A stretch of DNA of 64,000 nucleotides. Source: Pisaster brevispinus (lineage: Eukaryota; Echinodermata; Asteroidea; Forcipulatida; Asteriidae). The notes below the pieces were generated by a model. That model saw only the letters and a program-made list of their open reading frames with translations. It had not been told where the DNA came from and did no database searches. The stretch's first letter is position 1, and each line of letters opens with the position of its first letter. Made by a program: the position numbers and the translations under genes. The stretch covers positions 6,274,768-6,338,767 of the forward strand of contig JAMKCF010000018.1 in assembly GCA_023634235.1 (NCBI GenBank). Reading direction: 5' to 3'. Below are positions 11,826 to 24,550 of this stretch, in pieces.

Positions 11826-13440
11826 TACATTATCTTTACGAAATATGTATGACTTGTAATGTCATCTGTTATCGAGTTGGAAATCGAGTTTGATACAGAC
11901 GGAATGTTTTGTTCAGTCTTCTTAGGATTTCATAAATGATCTTCAAAGCAAGATTTTTTTTATTATTATTCTACTGTTAGATGCGTCTAATTGTTCCTAA
12001 CTACACAGCAAGAAATTATTGGTAACCACTTTGTTTTTTGTTTGTTTTTTGTTTTTTGTTTTTGATTTTTCATCTTCTTCTTCTTTTTGTTTACTATTTA
12101 AAATACTCTAAGTCAGTTAGCATGCCATATTTCTGCAATGTACAGTGAAAACTTCAATTGAAGTATATCCCTTCTATAAGGTATCGTAAGTCTACTTGAT
12201 TTACCATGAGTTTTAAAAAACCTCAATCTATACAGAGTAATCATTTCTAGATAATAGAGTCAATTATATAACGTTATCCAAAGAAATTGGAAAGATAACA
12301 AAATACAGGTGATATATATCTGCAAAATTATTCCAGGATATACACCGATCCCGCCATTTCATAACATCAGAATATCCATATTTTAATATCAATTTATTGC
12401 AAAACATGTCCATCAAATTGACATCAAAAGGAAATATTTTGAAAATTTAAAGGAAATCTGCCGTCTTCCATAATCACAATCCGGGAGATATTGTTAGATA
12501 CCGCATTAGATACAACAGTCAATGTAATGAATGCAGGTGGCGTTCTCACATTTTATTGCAGAAGCGAAACGTGCACTTTTAAAGGATTTGTGGATTTATT
12601 GTATCATTGTGAAAACATACTGTGACTAATTTGAGAGCTTTTCAAGGAAGCTGTCGCGATTGTAGGAGCTTCAATTCAAAAATCAAATAATTTCAATTGT
12701 TATTTTACACTTCTCTCTTCAAATAAGACATACTTCGTTGTACGAAAAGGTTACATGCTCTATGCTGGGGTGACAGCACGAGTCAGTAAAGAAACGGGGA
12801 TTGTTGAAAGTTATCAAAAAGAGGTAAAATAAGTGGATAGGACGTATCGTGCGAGGCGAGAGTTTACTGAAGTCTCGTTATTGAATGAAGATTAACGGGA
12901 AGAGAGCTGGAGGCAGAATGAGGAAACGGTCACAATGGACTTGAGAGAGGGGGTTATGTCAAGATTAAGTTGCCAAAGGACTGTGTGGCACGGAGACGTC
13001 TGTAAAATTCTTCTTAAACCAATGCGTAGGACCTGCCTGTAAAAAATAAAACCAGAATACTACTGATGAGATCCATGTGGGAGCTCTTTTATGAGAAGTG
13101 GCTCTGAGAATCCGTTTCGTAACTCGAAGTTTCGATCAGCGTGCCCTGGTTGTCTTCAGGTCTTCAGGTTTAAATAATGTACCATTTTTGCCTTACTATA
13201 CATTTCGAAATGTAGGTCGCAGTGCATGTACCCCACAGTGTTAATCTTACACGTGGAAACCTTCTCATTCGTTGATTTATAATACAGTAGTAACAAATGA
13301 ACCAGGACGAACAGTCAAAGAAAGGAGATGGGTTGCATTTCCGATGCAATTGGTCTGCGCGCATTTAATTCCATGTATCCGGAGAAAGTTGTCGCTTCCC
13401 ATGCACGTGGTAATTTTAAACCATCTGCTATCGTGTTTGT
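11826..13440. other. Non-coding stretch upstream of a putative promoter
   Basis: AT-rich sequence with no supported gene or repeat family. Confidence 0.4.
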
Positions 13441-13693
13441 TGTTTCCACACGACCACAATTGGCTAACAATTCACCCTCAACGGGCATTGGTCAGGCGCA
13501 GTCTATTACCGTACAGCTCATGTTTTATTCATGAACTGACGCACTTTGCAATTGGTCGAGTACAAGCCATTACCGTCCGCCTCATGTTTTATTGATGAAT
13601 TGACGCACTTCACAATTTGGACGTATGAAATTACGAGAGATTGTCGACGGCCTCGGCGGTATAAAAGTTGTTACCCTCTGACAAATTTTCTCA
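13441..13693 (+). promoter_or_regulatory. Putative RNA polymerase II promoter with inverted CCAAT boxes, TATA and Inr
   Basis: A TATA box TATAAAAG lies at 13660-13667. A TCAGAG initiator at 13691 puts the probable start at 13693, 33 bases from the first T of the TATA box. Upstream, inverted CCAAT boxes (ATTGG) occur near 13458, 13487 and 13551. The last two lie in a 64-bp tandem duplication that also repeats TCATGTTTTATT (13518 and 13582) and TGACGCACTT. CCAAT plus TATA plus Inr at natural spacing suggests a regulated promoter. I infer that it serves the plus-strand peptide gene, since the leader exon below splices in the right direction, but the first coding exon is 24 kb away. Confidence 0.55.
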
Positions 13694-13840
13694 GAGTGTG
13701 ATAATTTAGAGACGACGGAAACGGGTTTTTTTACGAGAAGAGAAGAAAGTTGCAACGAAACTTGAATCCATCTCGAGAGAAGAAAACGTCTTAGGCTCGT
13801 CTCGTTGCGTTCTCACGTGTAAGGAGGTCCTACGTCAAAG
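13693..13840 (+). other. Putative 5' leader (untranslated) exon of the plus-strand gene
   Basis: The 148 nt after the predicted start contain no ATG and are purine-rich. They end in a good donor, TACGTCAAAG|GTAATA. Joining to the acceptor at 38020 (TATCTTGCAG|ATCATG) would place the first AUG three bases into the next exon with A at -3. The pairing across 24 kb is inference. The exon could belong to another transcript. Confidence 0.45.
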
Positions 13841-16800
13841 GTAATATGTTTATATTTGTACTTATTTGTATTTTATTTGTGTGTGTTCTAGCTAAAAACG
13901 ATTAAATGTTTTGTAATACCCGTGAGAAGTTTTTGCCCATTTTTTGAACCAACTTTGAGGTCAGAAATTGCAGTTTCATATCCGTAATAATCCAGAGAGC
14001 GTAACGTGAAGAAGGAAAAAACAACATATGCATTTAAGAAAATATATCCAAATCCAAAAATGAATTATTTCTTTTTGATAAAAAAAAAAAATTAAAAAAA
14101 ACGTTGAAGACTACTCTGGATCCATAAACCCGGGAGCTCAAAAATAAGCAAAGGCAGTTTCAGGAAATGTATACAAACTGCTTTAACGACTTTATTAGAA
14201 GTCCCGAGCCGACAATTTATCTTGTTGTGATGTACAGTGTTCGCAGACTGCCATAAATACCTGCTATGTATTTGTTGTTACACTAAGGTAAAAAAAAAAA
14301 AACACTCCCTCGATAAGTTGGACATTAGGGATGAATGAAATAAGATGTAGCTCCAATTAACCACAAGATGAGAAGATTGTTTCAGTTCACGTTTAGTTAT
14401 AGCGTTCCTTATTATTTCGTTCTCTCTAATATTCATATTTTATTGTATTTGTTTTATTATAGATGTGGTTTTTTTTAAGCATATCTTGTTTCTACGTTCC
14501 TAAAATAAAAAACGTGGCGTTGATATTTTGTTCAACAGAGTTTTTTTTTAAGTAATACGAACCATTGTGTGAAATCTAGGTTTGCCTCACGGCCAACCTA
14601 ATTTGTCAACAAGCCAGTCGTGTTGAGTTTAGAATTTGATTGACGATTGAAAAGCTAATTTGTTTTTCAGATCGACATTTTTCGACTTCCAATTTAATTA
14701 TCCCTCAAAACAAATTTCCTTTCTTGTATGTTCGTTCCAAGTTAATTCACCCCCCCCCCCAAAAAAAAAATAATAATAATAATAATAATCCTTTCTTGTA
14801 TGTTCGAGTAACGTAAAATAGAAAACCATTTATTATTATTTATTAAATTTTTCTTTGAAAGCAAAATCCTTTATAGTCTATTTAAGGAAACGAAAAACAC
14901 GTGGATAATTTGTTTTGTCACTGCCGTACCACAGTTATGTCGAGAGCATGTAAATTGGAAAATTGCTCACTTGGATTATTTTTTTCAATACTTTTTTCGA
15001 CTGAATGTGTTAAAGCTGAGATTTAACATGACAGTGTGCCGCATTCGCTGTATAATGTTTACTCATTAATAGAGAAAACGAGTTGATAATTGATTTTTTT
15101 TTTTTTTAAATTATGCTAAAGTTTAAATCGAAACCATCCGGACAGAAAAAGAAAAACAAATTGAGTATTAATTTGTTAGTAACTTTGTCTAAATTATCGC
15201 AACTCTCTTGTAAGTGGTCAATTTTTAATTTAAAGATTTTCGCATGAGCTTAATTGTTATTATTATTTTTGTTTAAATTGACAATTAATTGTCTCCCTTT
15301 TTCAATCGGTTTAAAGTTCAAAGCGAAATCTCCCATATAATATATTTTCAGCAATTTTTGATCACATAAGGTTTACTTGTAGAAAAAGGAAAGAAATTGC
15401 AGCTCTGTAGAAAGTACCCTTTCTTTTGTAAACTTTCCCTTAAATGTTTATTCAAGCTTGTATAACCATTTCCGCTTACAGTTGAAAGAGTTGGCATCCG
15501 TCTCGGAGTACGAATTACAATTAATTAATTAATCAGTCACACTTTGGCGTTTGCTCGGCCGGAAAAGTGCGACCCCCAATCTTTATTACCAAAAATGAAC
15601 AGATGTGGTTATGCGCTGGAACCATTATTGTAAGAAGCGTGTCAGACTTCTCCAAAAAGGGAACAGCATATTTAAATATGCCAAAATGTCAAGGTTAGGT
15701 AGAGGTTTAAAACGGCGGCAGGTGCAGCTTTGTTATGGAGATTTGGTGCGGATCGTTTGAAGTCAAATTTAATTAACCGTGGTTTAATTCTTTAAAATAA
15801 TGTTTTTATATGAGCGGAGCTTCTATGAAATAAACGACATCCTTGATAGTGAAACAATATGAACAAAGATGTTACTGAGAAGTTATTTAAAGACAATAAT
15901 AAAACACATGGTATGCAAATATCTCCCTCAGATTCGAGTTAAACAATTTCCAAAACGTGTAGAAAAATAGCTTTCCAAAAGTATGCAATATTTAGTGTGT
16001 AGATTTTGATAAGACATGGCTCCCAAAAATTATGGTCATTATTTTAATTATTATAGTATTTTATGTAGTTGTTTTCGCAGAAATAGACGTTATTTTGACC
16101 AACCATGGTGTAAATTTTAACACCCCGGTGTTTTGCAGTGTATACTCTGTCGAAAAACTGAGTTTTCCAGCGGCTTCAAACTCAGAATAGAATAAATATT
16201 TATTAAGAAAATCACAAACTTAGGAAAGTTGCGTCATAAAATGTTCGGCCCTGGGTAGAATTTTCAAGCTTAGTGTTAATATTTGGATCATTTTTGAAAG
16301 AGTAAGAGATTTTAATGTATATCTAGGGTAATTGAATCTTGCGGTAAAAAAAAATACCAGCTCATATAAGCGTCATCTTCGCGAACAGTGAGACCGTGTT
16401 TGGATCAAGTGGTCGGGGAAAATTGATTGTACAAACAGTGATCCGACAAAACATGTAATTGTTAGACGTTGTTATCTTTGAGAACGTGCGCTCCAATTGT
16501 AATGGATTTGCCAAACAGGTTTGTTCTATGCGGTTATATTTCTCGACAGATAAAATGTTTTGTCCATTTGCAGGACAACACACCCCTCCCCCTCCTCCCC
16601 CTCCTCACGTGTACATTCCATTACCAACTCCATCGCCTTGTCCACATTATCTAAGAGTGTTTTGTCTGTTTTGCACCCTCCCCGCTGGCGGTTCTGCGTA
16701 TTTAGAGCGCCCGAAGTACAGGCTCACATTTCGGCTCTTAATATTTTGTTACTGTCCCCATCAAACATAAATTCACGCAAATATGGAGTGAAAAGACGAA

Positions 16801-18105
16801 CTAGGCACGGAAGAGTGTAGCGTAAAGTGGTCCACCCAACGGCATCGGAAGGGAAGAGCTGGGACTCGCTTCGTATGCCCTGGGCGTCCACTCGTTGTTG
16901 CTCCTACCACAAACAAAAACTACAAACTGGCAAAATCAATACAGCACTCGTTTCTGGTTTAAAAAGGGACTCACATTTTTGGAAATTGTGGGTAGTAATG
17001 GACCGTATTCTTAGTGTTTAAGTACATTACAATCTCAAGTGTTAGGTGGGTTTTCCGGTGATCAAAATGATATTCAGTAAAAAGTGTTCTTTAACACTTG
17101 TATCATGTCTTATCAAGTGAAGCATTCACGATGGAAACTTGACCATGTTTGTAAAAACAGAAATCTCAAAATTTGATATCACAAGCACTCCTAACTGTGA
17201 CATATGATATAATGACGCTTCAAAATACACGATTCTTGGGACAAAATTGAGTTCTATAAATTACGTTTTGTTTTATTTAAGAAAAGGGGGCGGTAAAAAA
17301 GCTTAGGCCAAAGTAATGGGGGTTTTTTTCAATTGTTATGTATTTTGTTTTATTAAATAAATTAGTAAATTATTTTTGTTTTGAAAAATAGTATTAGCTG
17401 TTGCAAACTGCTTACCAACCAAAAGGACCTATGGTATAAATGCAACAACAAAAAAGACCCTAGCAGAGTCTTTCTCGAAGGCTAAATGACAAGACTACAA
17501 ACATAAACAGGTACATGTATACATTACTGATGTAACAAAAGCAGTCAAGTGGAAATAGATGATGGAGAGGAAAATACACAGAGAAAGCAGGAGGCTGAAC
17601 AGAAAGGAGGGTAACAAAAGGGGAGGGGATTGGGGGAAGGGGCTGGTTGACCACAAGAGGTGGGGAACACAAAGGACAAAGTCAATGATGGGGAGAGAGA
17701 GAGAGAAGTAGTTTATTGGTGAATGAGGCAGACTGGGGGAGGCTTATCTGTGGTGGAAAGGAGAAGGCAAAGACACAAAGTTATTAGTCATTTCCTTCTT
17801 GGATGTTCAGACCATGGGGTTGAATGGTCTGGAGACGTCTTATCCATAATTTCTCTCTACTCATTTTATTTTTGAATACGTTGAATTTTTACAGCTTTTT
17901 TTATTCAAGATAATGGGCACAGTAATGATTTATTTATTTATCTAGGGTTTTTTTTACTTTGAATTTTTTTATATTTTTTTTAATTATATTTTAGGTTTGG
18001 ATAAAGTGTTTCTCATTCAATAGTTCTAAGACAAAAGCTACAGCAATATTTCCATCAGTCGTCATAATTAAGTGAAAACAACTAAGAAAGTTTTGGGCGG
18101 GAAGT
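13841..18105. other. Putative first-intron sequence; few features
   Basis: AT-rich, with a C/A plus (TAA)n tract at about 14749-14790 and many short homopolymers. A solo end of the TGTTAAAA MITE family lies at 16097-16145 (ATGGTGTAAATTTTAACACC, then CCGGTG and TGCAGTGTA). At 17395-17460 a block GCTGTTGCAAACTGCTTACC is shared with 52155-52225. No coding exon can be supported. Confidence 0.45.
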
Positions 18106-18466
18106 CATGCGTAGTGCGCAATGCGTCAAGCGTAGTGCGCAATGCATAGTGCGCATTCCTTTAAAATGAAAACACACGCCAAGAGATGCTCATAATTTTT
18201 ACGGATGACTCAGTGCGCATTACGGTACAATGACTTAAGCGCGTTGCTTGACGTGACTTTTATTTGTACGCGTTGTGTACTACGCATTATTACACACAAC
18301 GCCAGACAAACACAGGGACTTCCGGCGTAAACAGATTACGCAATACGCATTGCGCAATACTCAATACGCAATACGGAGAATGAGGATGTGTGAGTTGTGC
18401 TTGGTGTGTGTTTCCATTTATACGCAATGCACTATACGCTTTGCGTAATGCGCAATACGCAATATG
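18106..18466. mobile_element. GCGCAATACGC-rich palindromic element
   Basis: Left-end motifs such as GCGTAGTGCGCAATGC recur, and the right half carries their inverse (GATTACGCAATACGCATTGC, ACTATACGCTTTGCG, AATGCGCAATACGC). The whole block is therefore a degenerate foldback structure with about ten copies of a GCGCAAT-like core. It is probably a decayed MITE or foldback transposon. No coding frame is seen. Confidence 0.6.
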
Positions 18467-19592
18467 GAAACATGGATTTTAGACATAAATGCTACTTCCG
18501 GAGTAAGTGAAATGTATCGGAGGGTTTCAACTGCTATGCAAATTATTTCATAGGCCTATACGGCAAACATATCTTGAGAAAAGACCTCTTGCACTGGCCG
18601 CCATGTTTGATATAAAACAATGAAAACTTGCACGCGTGTAAACGCGCTGCGCACGAGTCTTAGCCAATGATAGATCTTTAATGACCTCAGTAAGGGGACT
18701 GTCTTCCCGTTTTTTGATCTTGTGACGTCATATGCAAGGGGTCTATTGGTAGCGGTGTAAATGTTACCAATTAACTGTTGGCAATGATTCCCCTTGATTC
18801 CTTTTTTGGAAGATAAAACTCATACAGAACTTTGACTTCATATCACACCTGCAAGAAACTTTTTTTTCTCTGCAGAGAATGCAAAGGTGGATGCAAACGA
18901 CTCTTTCAATTGCTGCTTTTTGACAGGTTTTACTTTTGTCTTAATAAATGAAGAACCTTTTAATAACAAAAAGTCCTTTCTATGATTGACGTTTTTTTAA
19001 TAACTCCTGGATTTGAAATATTCAGCCTTCACCTTTTCAAACGAGCTGCTTGCTACGTTTTATGCTTTGTGTTTTTCTCTTGAAATCGAATCACCGATAA
19101 CCTTTATTTTGAAACTTAAATAAACTACATCAAAGTGTGTGGGAAGTTTAATCAACTTAGGATGAAATAAAACAGACTTTTGATGTAAGTTTTGCGGGTC
19201 CCAATTTTATACAAATCGTTTAGCACAAGTAGTTGTAGCCTGAGCAATTGACGTCACACTTCGAGGCTCGTGAACAGTGCCAGATACCGGACTTTAGAAT
19301 ACGGCAGTTTCTTGCCAGATGTACCGTTTGGCCTTGCATGCCAATACTGTGTGTGTATATCGTTCACACAATACACTTTATAGTTTCTGTACTTAATGTT
19401 TAGCCAATGAAACCATTAGGTTTGTAAGACCAATGCATATCGTTATCCTTAAAGAAACGTATAAAGACAGGGGACCAGTCTTAAATAAAATATTGCCTAG
19501 CAGAAACGAGTTACCAGGGATCCATACTACTTTCCATCGTACATTTTCTCAGAGCAGGTACAATTTCTACCAAATTATTATTGCCAAGGCAG
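18467..19592. other. Putative intron, featureless
   Basis: I see no supported gene or repeat. Several TGACGTCA-like palindromes occur near 18720 and 19250, as often seen in the transposon-derived sequence of this window. Confidence 0.35.
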
Positions 19593-19710
19593 TATCCGAA
19601 CTGGCGGCTAAAGCTATGGCTACGACTGTTGCTAAGGTTGCTGCGAATACTTCAACGAATGACGTGAAAATCTAGCCGTTTGTCGTAGCCGTAGCCGTCA
19701 ATTCGAATAT
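19593..19710. mobile_element. TACGGC-type MITE, copy 1
   Basis: The left end ATCCGAACTGGCGGC, then TATGGCTACGAC, is mirrored by the right end GTCGTAGCCGTAGCCGTC, then AATTCGAAT. The internal block CTGTTGCTAAGG, followed by a run containing ATACTTCAACG, is shared with the copy at 36708-36833. It is about 118 bp and non-coding. The small open frame ending inside it is incidental. Confidence 0.8.
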
Positions 19711-20631
19711 GGCCTATGCAGTATGTGTTTTTGTGGGGGTTTTTTTTTGCGTGCATGCAATAGTTTTGCGAAAGCGGACACTGGCGTTATGCCAAGACAT
19801 TACGATAGGCACAATTTGATGTATTCGTGATTGTATATTGTCATCAAGTGACCATTACAATGTTGCATCTTACTTTTTAATGATATCATATCGTGCAATC
19901 CGTGGGGGTTCGGGAGGATTTAGGTAGGGTAAGCTATGTTTATCACCAGACTTTATACAAATTCATATTTTTATTTCAGTCATTATGCTAAAAGTAATTT
20001 TACAATTCTGTGGGGAAACAAACTAATTTCCCCCCCGACTGGCTCCAGTCCCGAAGTCTATTGTTATTTACGAGATATCTTATAAATCAAACATCAACCA
20101 CGGAATTTGCATTCTCTCGATGCTTCCTCGTCATCAACCAGACTGAATAAAAAACAAGGTTAATAATTTACCTTGACTTTCAGATCAGGCATTATCATTC
20201 CAAAACCTTTTCAAATGCAGTTGTAGCCCCGGTAGAGGAGGGGTGAATGGAGGGGGGGTGTCTTCGAGTACTAAGCTTTCTCCTTCGGGGGTAACCCAAG
20301 ACGTTTGGACTTTGATTGATAATATATTTGATTTTTTTTTACTGAGATGTTAATTTGGCAATTGCATACAATTATCTTTAACTGACATTTGAAATCAGGG
20401 GTTGTGGCGTTGGTGGTCCTTTTGTTTTAGTTTTGTCAGGTTTTTTGTGTTGTTGTTTGTTTGTTTGTTTTGAGCCGACACAAAGCGATGTAAAAAAAAT
20501 AATAATGAAAACAAAGTTTCATCATATGACTTTCGATAAATTAAGTGATAAATAACCGTCACACATTTCGTATTCTTCCTCTAAGCGATCCCCGACAATC
20601 CAATCAAAACCCTTTACTATCCATAATATTT

Positions 20632-20880
20632 CAACCCTAAAACTAACCTTTAATTTAAACCTTAATTAAACTATTCCCTTGTCGTTAACTTAATTCCAAC
20701 TTTACACAACCATCAAACTGCATCTAACTAAAACCCCACTCATCGCCCTACACTCTACTCTAACCCTAGATCCCAAGCCCTTACTAACCAAATTCCAACT
20801 CCTTAACCCTATACAAACCTTACCCAACATATAACATCAACCAATGCCCAAACCCAAACCCTAACGAACCCCCAATCTCA
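20632..20880 (-). repeat. Decayed telomere-like tract, C-strand on plus
   Basis: About 250 bp on the plus strand is almost free of G and rich in CCTAA, AACCCTA, ACCCTAA and AACCTTA words. This looks like a heavily mutated (CCCTAA)n array in the orientation opposite to the 9.7-kb array. No coding frame is present. Confidence 0.6.
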
Positions 20881-20899
20881 ACATAGCCGCTGAATCAAA

Positions 20900-21365
20900 G
20901 ATTAAAGCAAAAATGTGAAATTAATATTTTATGCCCCATAACGGACTGACCTTGTGTTCCCCCCCCCCTCCAGCGCACAGAGAGCCGATGGTCCGAGTAC
21001 AAAATTAACAGCATATTGATTTTTCATTTTTCACTTGGCTGTGTCGATGAAAAAAAATAATAAAGACTAATGATTTTATAAACTGACTGAGCCGTGAAGC
21101 CTTCGTACCCGGTATAACCTCAATCCACGGTCAGAAAACGCTGCAAAATTTTTCAGAATCATTAATATTTTACCACGTTGATGCGATATAATAGCTGGTG
21201 CAAAATTGGTTTGAGGAACGAATACTTAATTTATTTATTTTTTGTTTCTCTCTTTTTTTCCCCGATGGTCAACAAGGGCGTATCCTTCTTCTTCAAATAA
21301 TGGATTAAACATGCTACTCCTTTTTTTGGCAGTTAAGGATGTTCTGTTTTAGCTTATTCTAGGTA
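20900..21365. other. Putative intron, featureless
   Basis: AT-rich sequence with a C run near 20960. I see nothing else in it. Confidence 0.35.
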
Positions 21366-21374
21366 GAGTTGGCG

Positions 21375-21960
21375 TTGTCCGGTAGCAGTAGTTTTTCTAA
21401 CATCACCAAAACTGTACCTTATCTTGATTCAAGTGAAAAAGCATACCTCATTTTTCAGTGACTCAGCTTGAAGGGTCGTTAATTTCTTAGTAAACGAAAC
21501 AAGCCAAAGATATTGACAAAATCATACAGTGTTATGTGCGGTCAGAGTCGATCGCACATAACGAACCTTAGATTGATTCATATACAGAAAGGTTTCTCGA
21601 ATTTACATTTTTGGGGAAAACTTAACTTTAACTGCGTTTAATGAAATAATTCAAATCGAAGAAAGAACTTTTGCCAAACGATTCGTAAGTTGTATACATT
21701 ATTTTGATTCAAAGGGAGTAACCATCCCAGCAGCAGCAACTTTGCTAACATTACCAATCATGTACCTTATATTGATTCAAAGACAGTAAGCATACCAGTG
21801 GCAGCAGTTTTGCTATCGTTAGCAATGCTGTACCTTATCTTTATTCAAAGAGGTAAGCACATTTGCTTTACCTATATTGATTCATAGACAGTATGCGTAC
21901 CAGTAGCAGCAGTTTTGCTATCGTTAGCAATGTTGTACCTTATCTTTATTCAAAGAGGGT
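21375..21960 (+). repeat. Tandem repeat, period about 68 bp
   Basis: A unit containing ATTCAAAG, AGCATACCAG, GCAGCAGTTTTGCTA, TCGTTAGCAATG and TGTACCTTAT recurs. The word GTACCTTAT lies at about 21415, 21762, 21830 and 21935, so neighbouring full units are 68 bp apart and one gap carries an extra partial unit. The units are diverged and open in no consistent frame. Confidence 0.7.
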
Positions 21961-21999
21961 AAACTAGAGGTTTTACAAACGTTGTATTCTATCTGTTAA

Positions 22000-24395
22000 G
22001 CTCGTCTAAGGAGCGTAACTTATTCACCACCGTAAATCAAGAGGGTAATGGACAACGCCCTAACTGCCGAAAAGACAATCAGCGCATAACGGCGCCAATA
22101 TGTCGACAACTTAATCCCGTATCCAATATCAGTCCGACTTGCTCAATAGTGCAACTATTACAATAATTACCACCCGATTTCATAGATATACATGCCCTAC
22201 CTGTTTTTCCTCGAATGCCTATTGAGTTTTTCTGGTTCGCCACTTGTGCCGTAGAATATTTTACAAGTTTCAGATTTGTAATCAAAGAAATGAAAATCTT
22301 GTTTCTTATTCCTCTCGCTTCCTTTTTTTTTTTTTTTTTTTTTTTTTTTCATCGGCCTGTAATTAGATCAAACTTTCAATGCATTTGTAAAGAAGGTCTA
22401 GTTACAATTGTAAGGATTTGAGATTGTAATTTCGAAACATTTGTGACAAACTTGATGCCTGAATTATTCAAATGAAGCTTATTAATGGAACTCACTTTCT
22501 GGAAACGGGGTTGGGGTGGAAGAGTGAGACTTCATCTGTTTTTACAAAGTGACAGCTTAACAAGTGGGTTTGATTCATGTCTTACCGTTTTTCGTTCTCA
22601 TCTTCTTTGCCTTTCTATTTATTTAGCACAATAAGTCACTGACTGTTGCATCCCTGTGTGTTTGAGGTTTTCGTGTAAAAACAAAATTTTTACAACAAAT
22701 TCAGAAAGGTTTTTTATAACACCAGTTTCGAAATTTTGTAGAAATACATCAACATACATTTAACATTTAACATATGACACATGTTGATTATTTTTAAGTA
22801 ACTTTTTTTGAGTTTATCAATATTGCAGTTGAAATGATAATATGATTAAGTTATCAATTTGTAAGTGGTATTTTCTTTCGGAATCACGAATCGCAAAGAT
22901 ACTAGCGTGAACATTGGCTCAGTCGTCCAAGCACCTTTTCCTCATTTTGAGAAGATTCATTGGCTAGTTAAAACTGTACTTTTAACTATCACTAACTTAT
23001 CACTTATTGAATTTGAATTCTCTTTATGAATTATTGGTCTCCAACCAACAAATGACCAGCAAAAAGAAACAATGACAACAACAAATGGTCTTAACTGTTA
23101 ATCAATTAGCAAATGTGTTATCAATCCAGTTTTAAACTCTGTATTAACAAAACAAAAGACAAAGAGAAAAAAACCTTATCAATTATTGAATTTAAATGCT
23201 CTTTATGAATAACTGGTCTCAAGAAGACGAGACAAAATTAAATTTAAAAACAAATTAATAAATAAACAATGACCTTCGCTGTATAAATCAAATAGCTAAT
23301 GTGTAATCAATACAGTTTAAAAATCAATATAAAAAAGAGAACAAAGTTGTAAATAACTTTCTCATTCGCTTGCAGTATGGTTGACGAAATACTCAAGCTG
23401 CAATCAGTCATGTGACGTCATTTTGGGGCGAGGAGAGGGAGGGGACCCTTTTTGTATTAGTTGCTAAACAAGCATCATCCAACATGACGTCACAATAGTG
23501 TCACTTTGACGCGTGCCGTCAACAACAGACGCGTATAGCTGGATTTTCCAAACTGTGAAATTCGAGTCTAATCTAAACAGAAGTGTTAAAGTATGTGAAT
23601 AAAAAAAAGAGACAGAAGAACACGTTCAAAAGGTTATGTTTGTCAATTTTGTTGACAACTTCAATCACACTTCTCGGTCAAACACGTCTTTAAAAGTTGG
23701 GTTTTTTTTCTCCTTTTTATTAATGTTTTTAAATTTATTTTTGTTTTAAAATAGATTCGCAAGATTACTTGTTCCCAAGTGAAACGTTTCAGGCTGACAT
23801 TTACCGAACCGATTTATAATCTTGTTAATTGATATTCTCCTCTCTTTTTTCCCTTTTTTTCCCCTTTCTTCTTTTTCAATAAAAGAGCATACTGGGATTT
23901 AAATTCCTCTGAGTTTAAACTATCAGATTGAAGTTAATATTGCACTAATATGTTATGAAGTTGATCAAATCTCCACTATTCCTGAATAATTACTGTCACA
24001 CCTTTGGGGGGTATCGCTTCTTGTATCAAATTTCGCAAATGTCAGCCGAGCACGCTTGAGACTTAGTACTTTCGGTCTTTCGTGAATAAGCCCTCGAACT
24101 TTAGCATTGTTAAACATAGTAATTGCGCTTTTCGGTAATTCGATCAACTAGGGTTTGCGAGAACACTATGGAAACAAACATCTCTGGGATGCGTTGGTGG
24201 TTGAGAAATTAACCGGTGGTGTACTTTTCTCAGAAGTATTTTGAGTGGTTAGTAGTTGTGGTTCTGGGCGGGGGGAGAAGTTTTCATCTCATATTAGTAA
24301 ACCAAAAAACAAAATTGTTTTAGGAGACACAGGTTCATAATTATTGATACCATTGGTGTTCTTACTAGATACAATAAAGCATGAACAATTTCAAC
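22000..24395. other. Putative intron, low-complexity and AT-rich
   Basis: A pure T run of 27 or more bases lies at about 22323-22349. At 22970-23340 two diverged segments repeat CTTAT-CA-TTATTGAATTT, GCTCTTTATGAAT and TGGTCTC, a loose duplication. No coding exon is supported. Confidence 0.4.
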
Positions 24396-24550
24396 GTATG
24401 GTGTTAAAACAACACTCATTTCTACCAACACAATTACACTGGTGTTATTTTAACACCCAAGGATGTTAACTTTGATTCTCTCGTGGGTATCTATATGTGA
24501 CAACACCCATGGTGTCAAGTTTAACACCCCACTTTATGCAGTGTGTGTAC
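24396..24550. mobile_element. TGTTAAAA-type MITE, partial copy
   Basis: Alternating ATGGTGTTAAAA, GTGTTATTTTAACACC, TGACAACACCCATGGTGTC and TTTAACACCCC blocks match the complete element at 51559-51822. The right end TGCAGTGT is present and the left end is worn. Confidence 0.75.
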
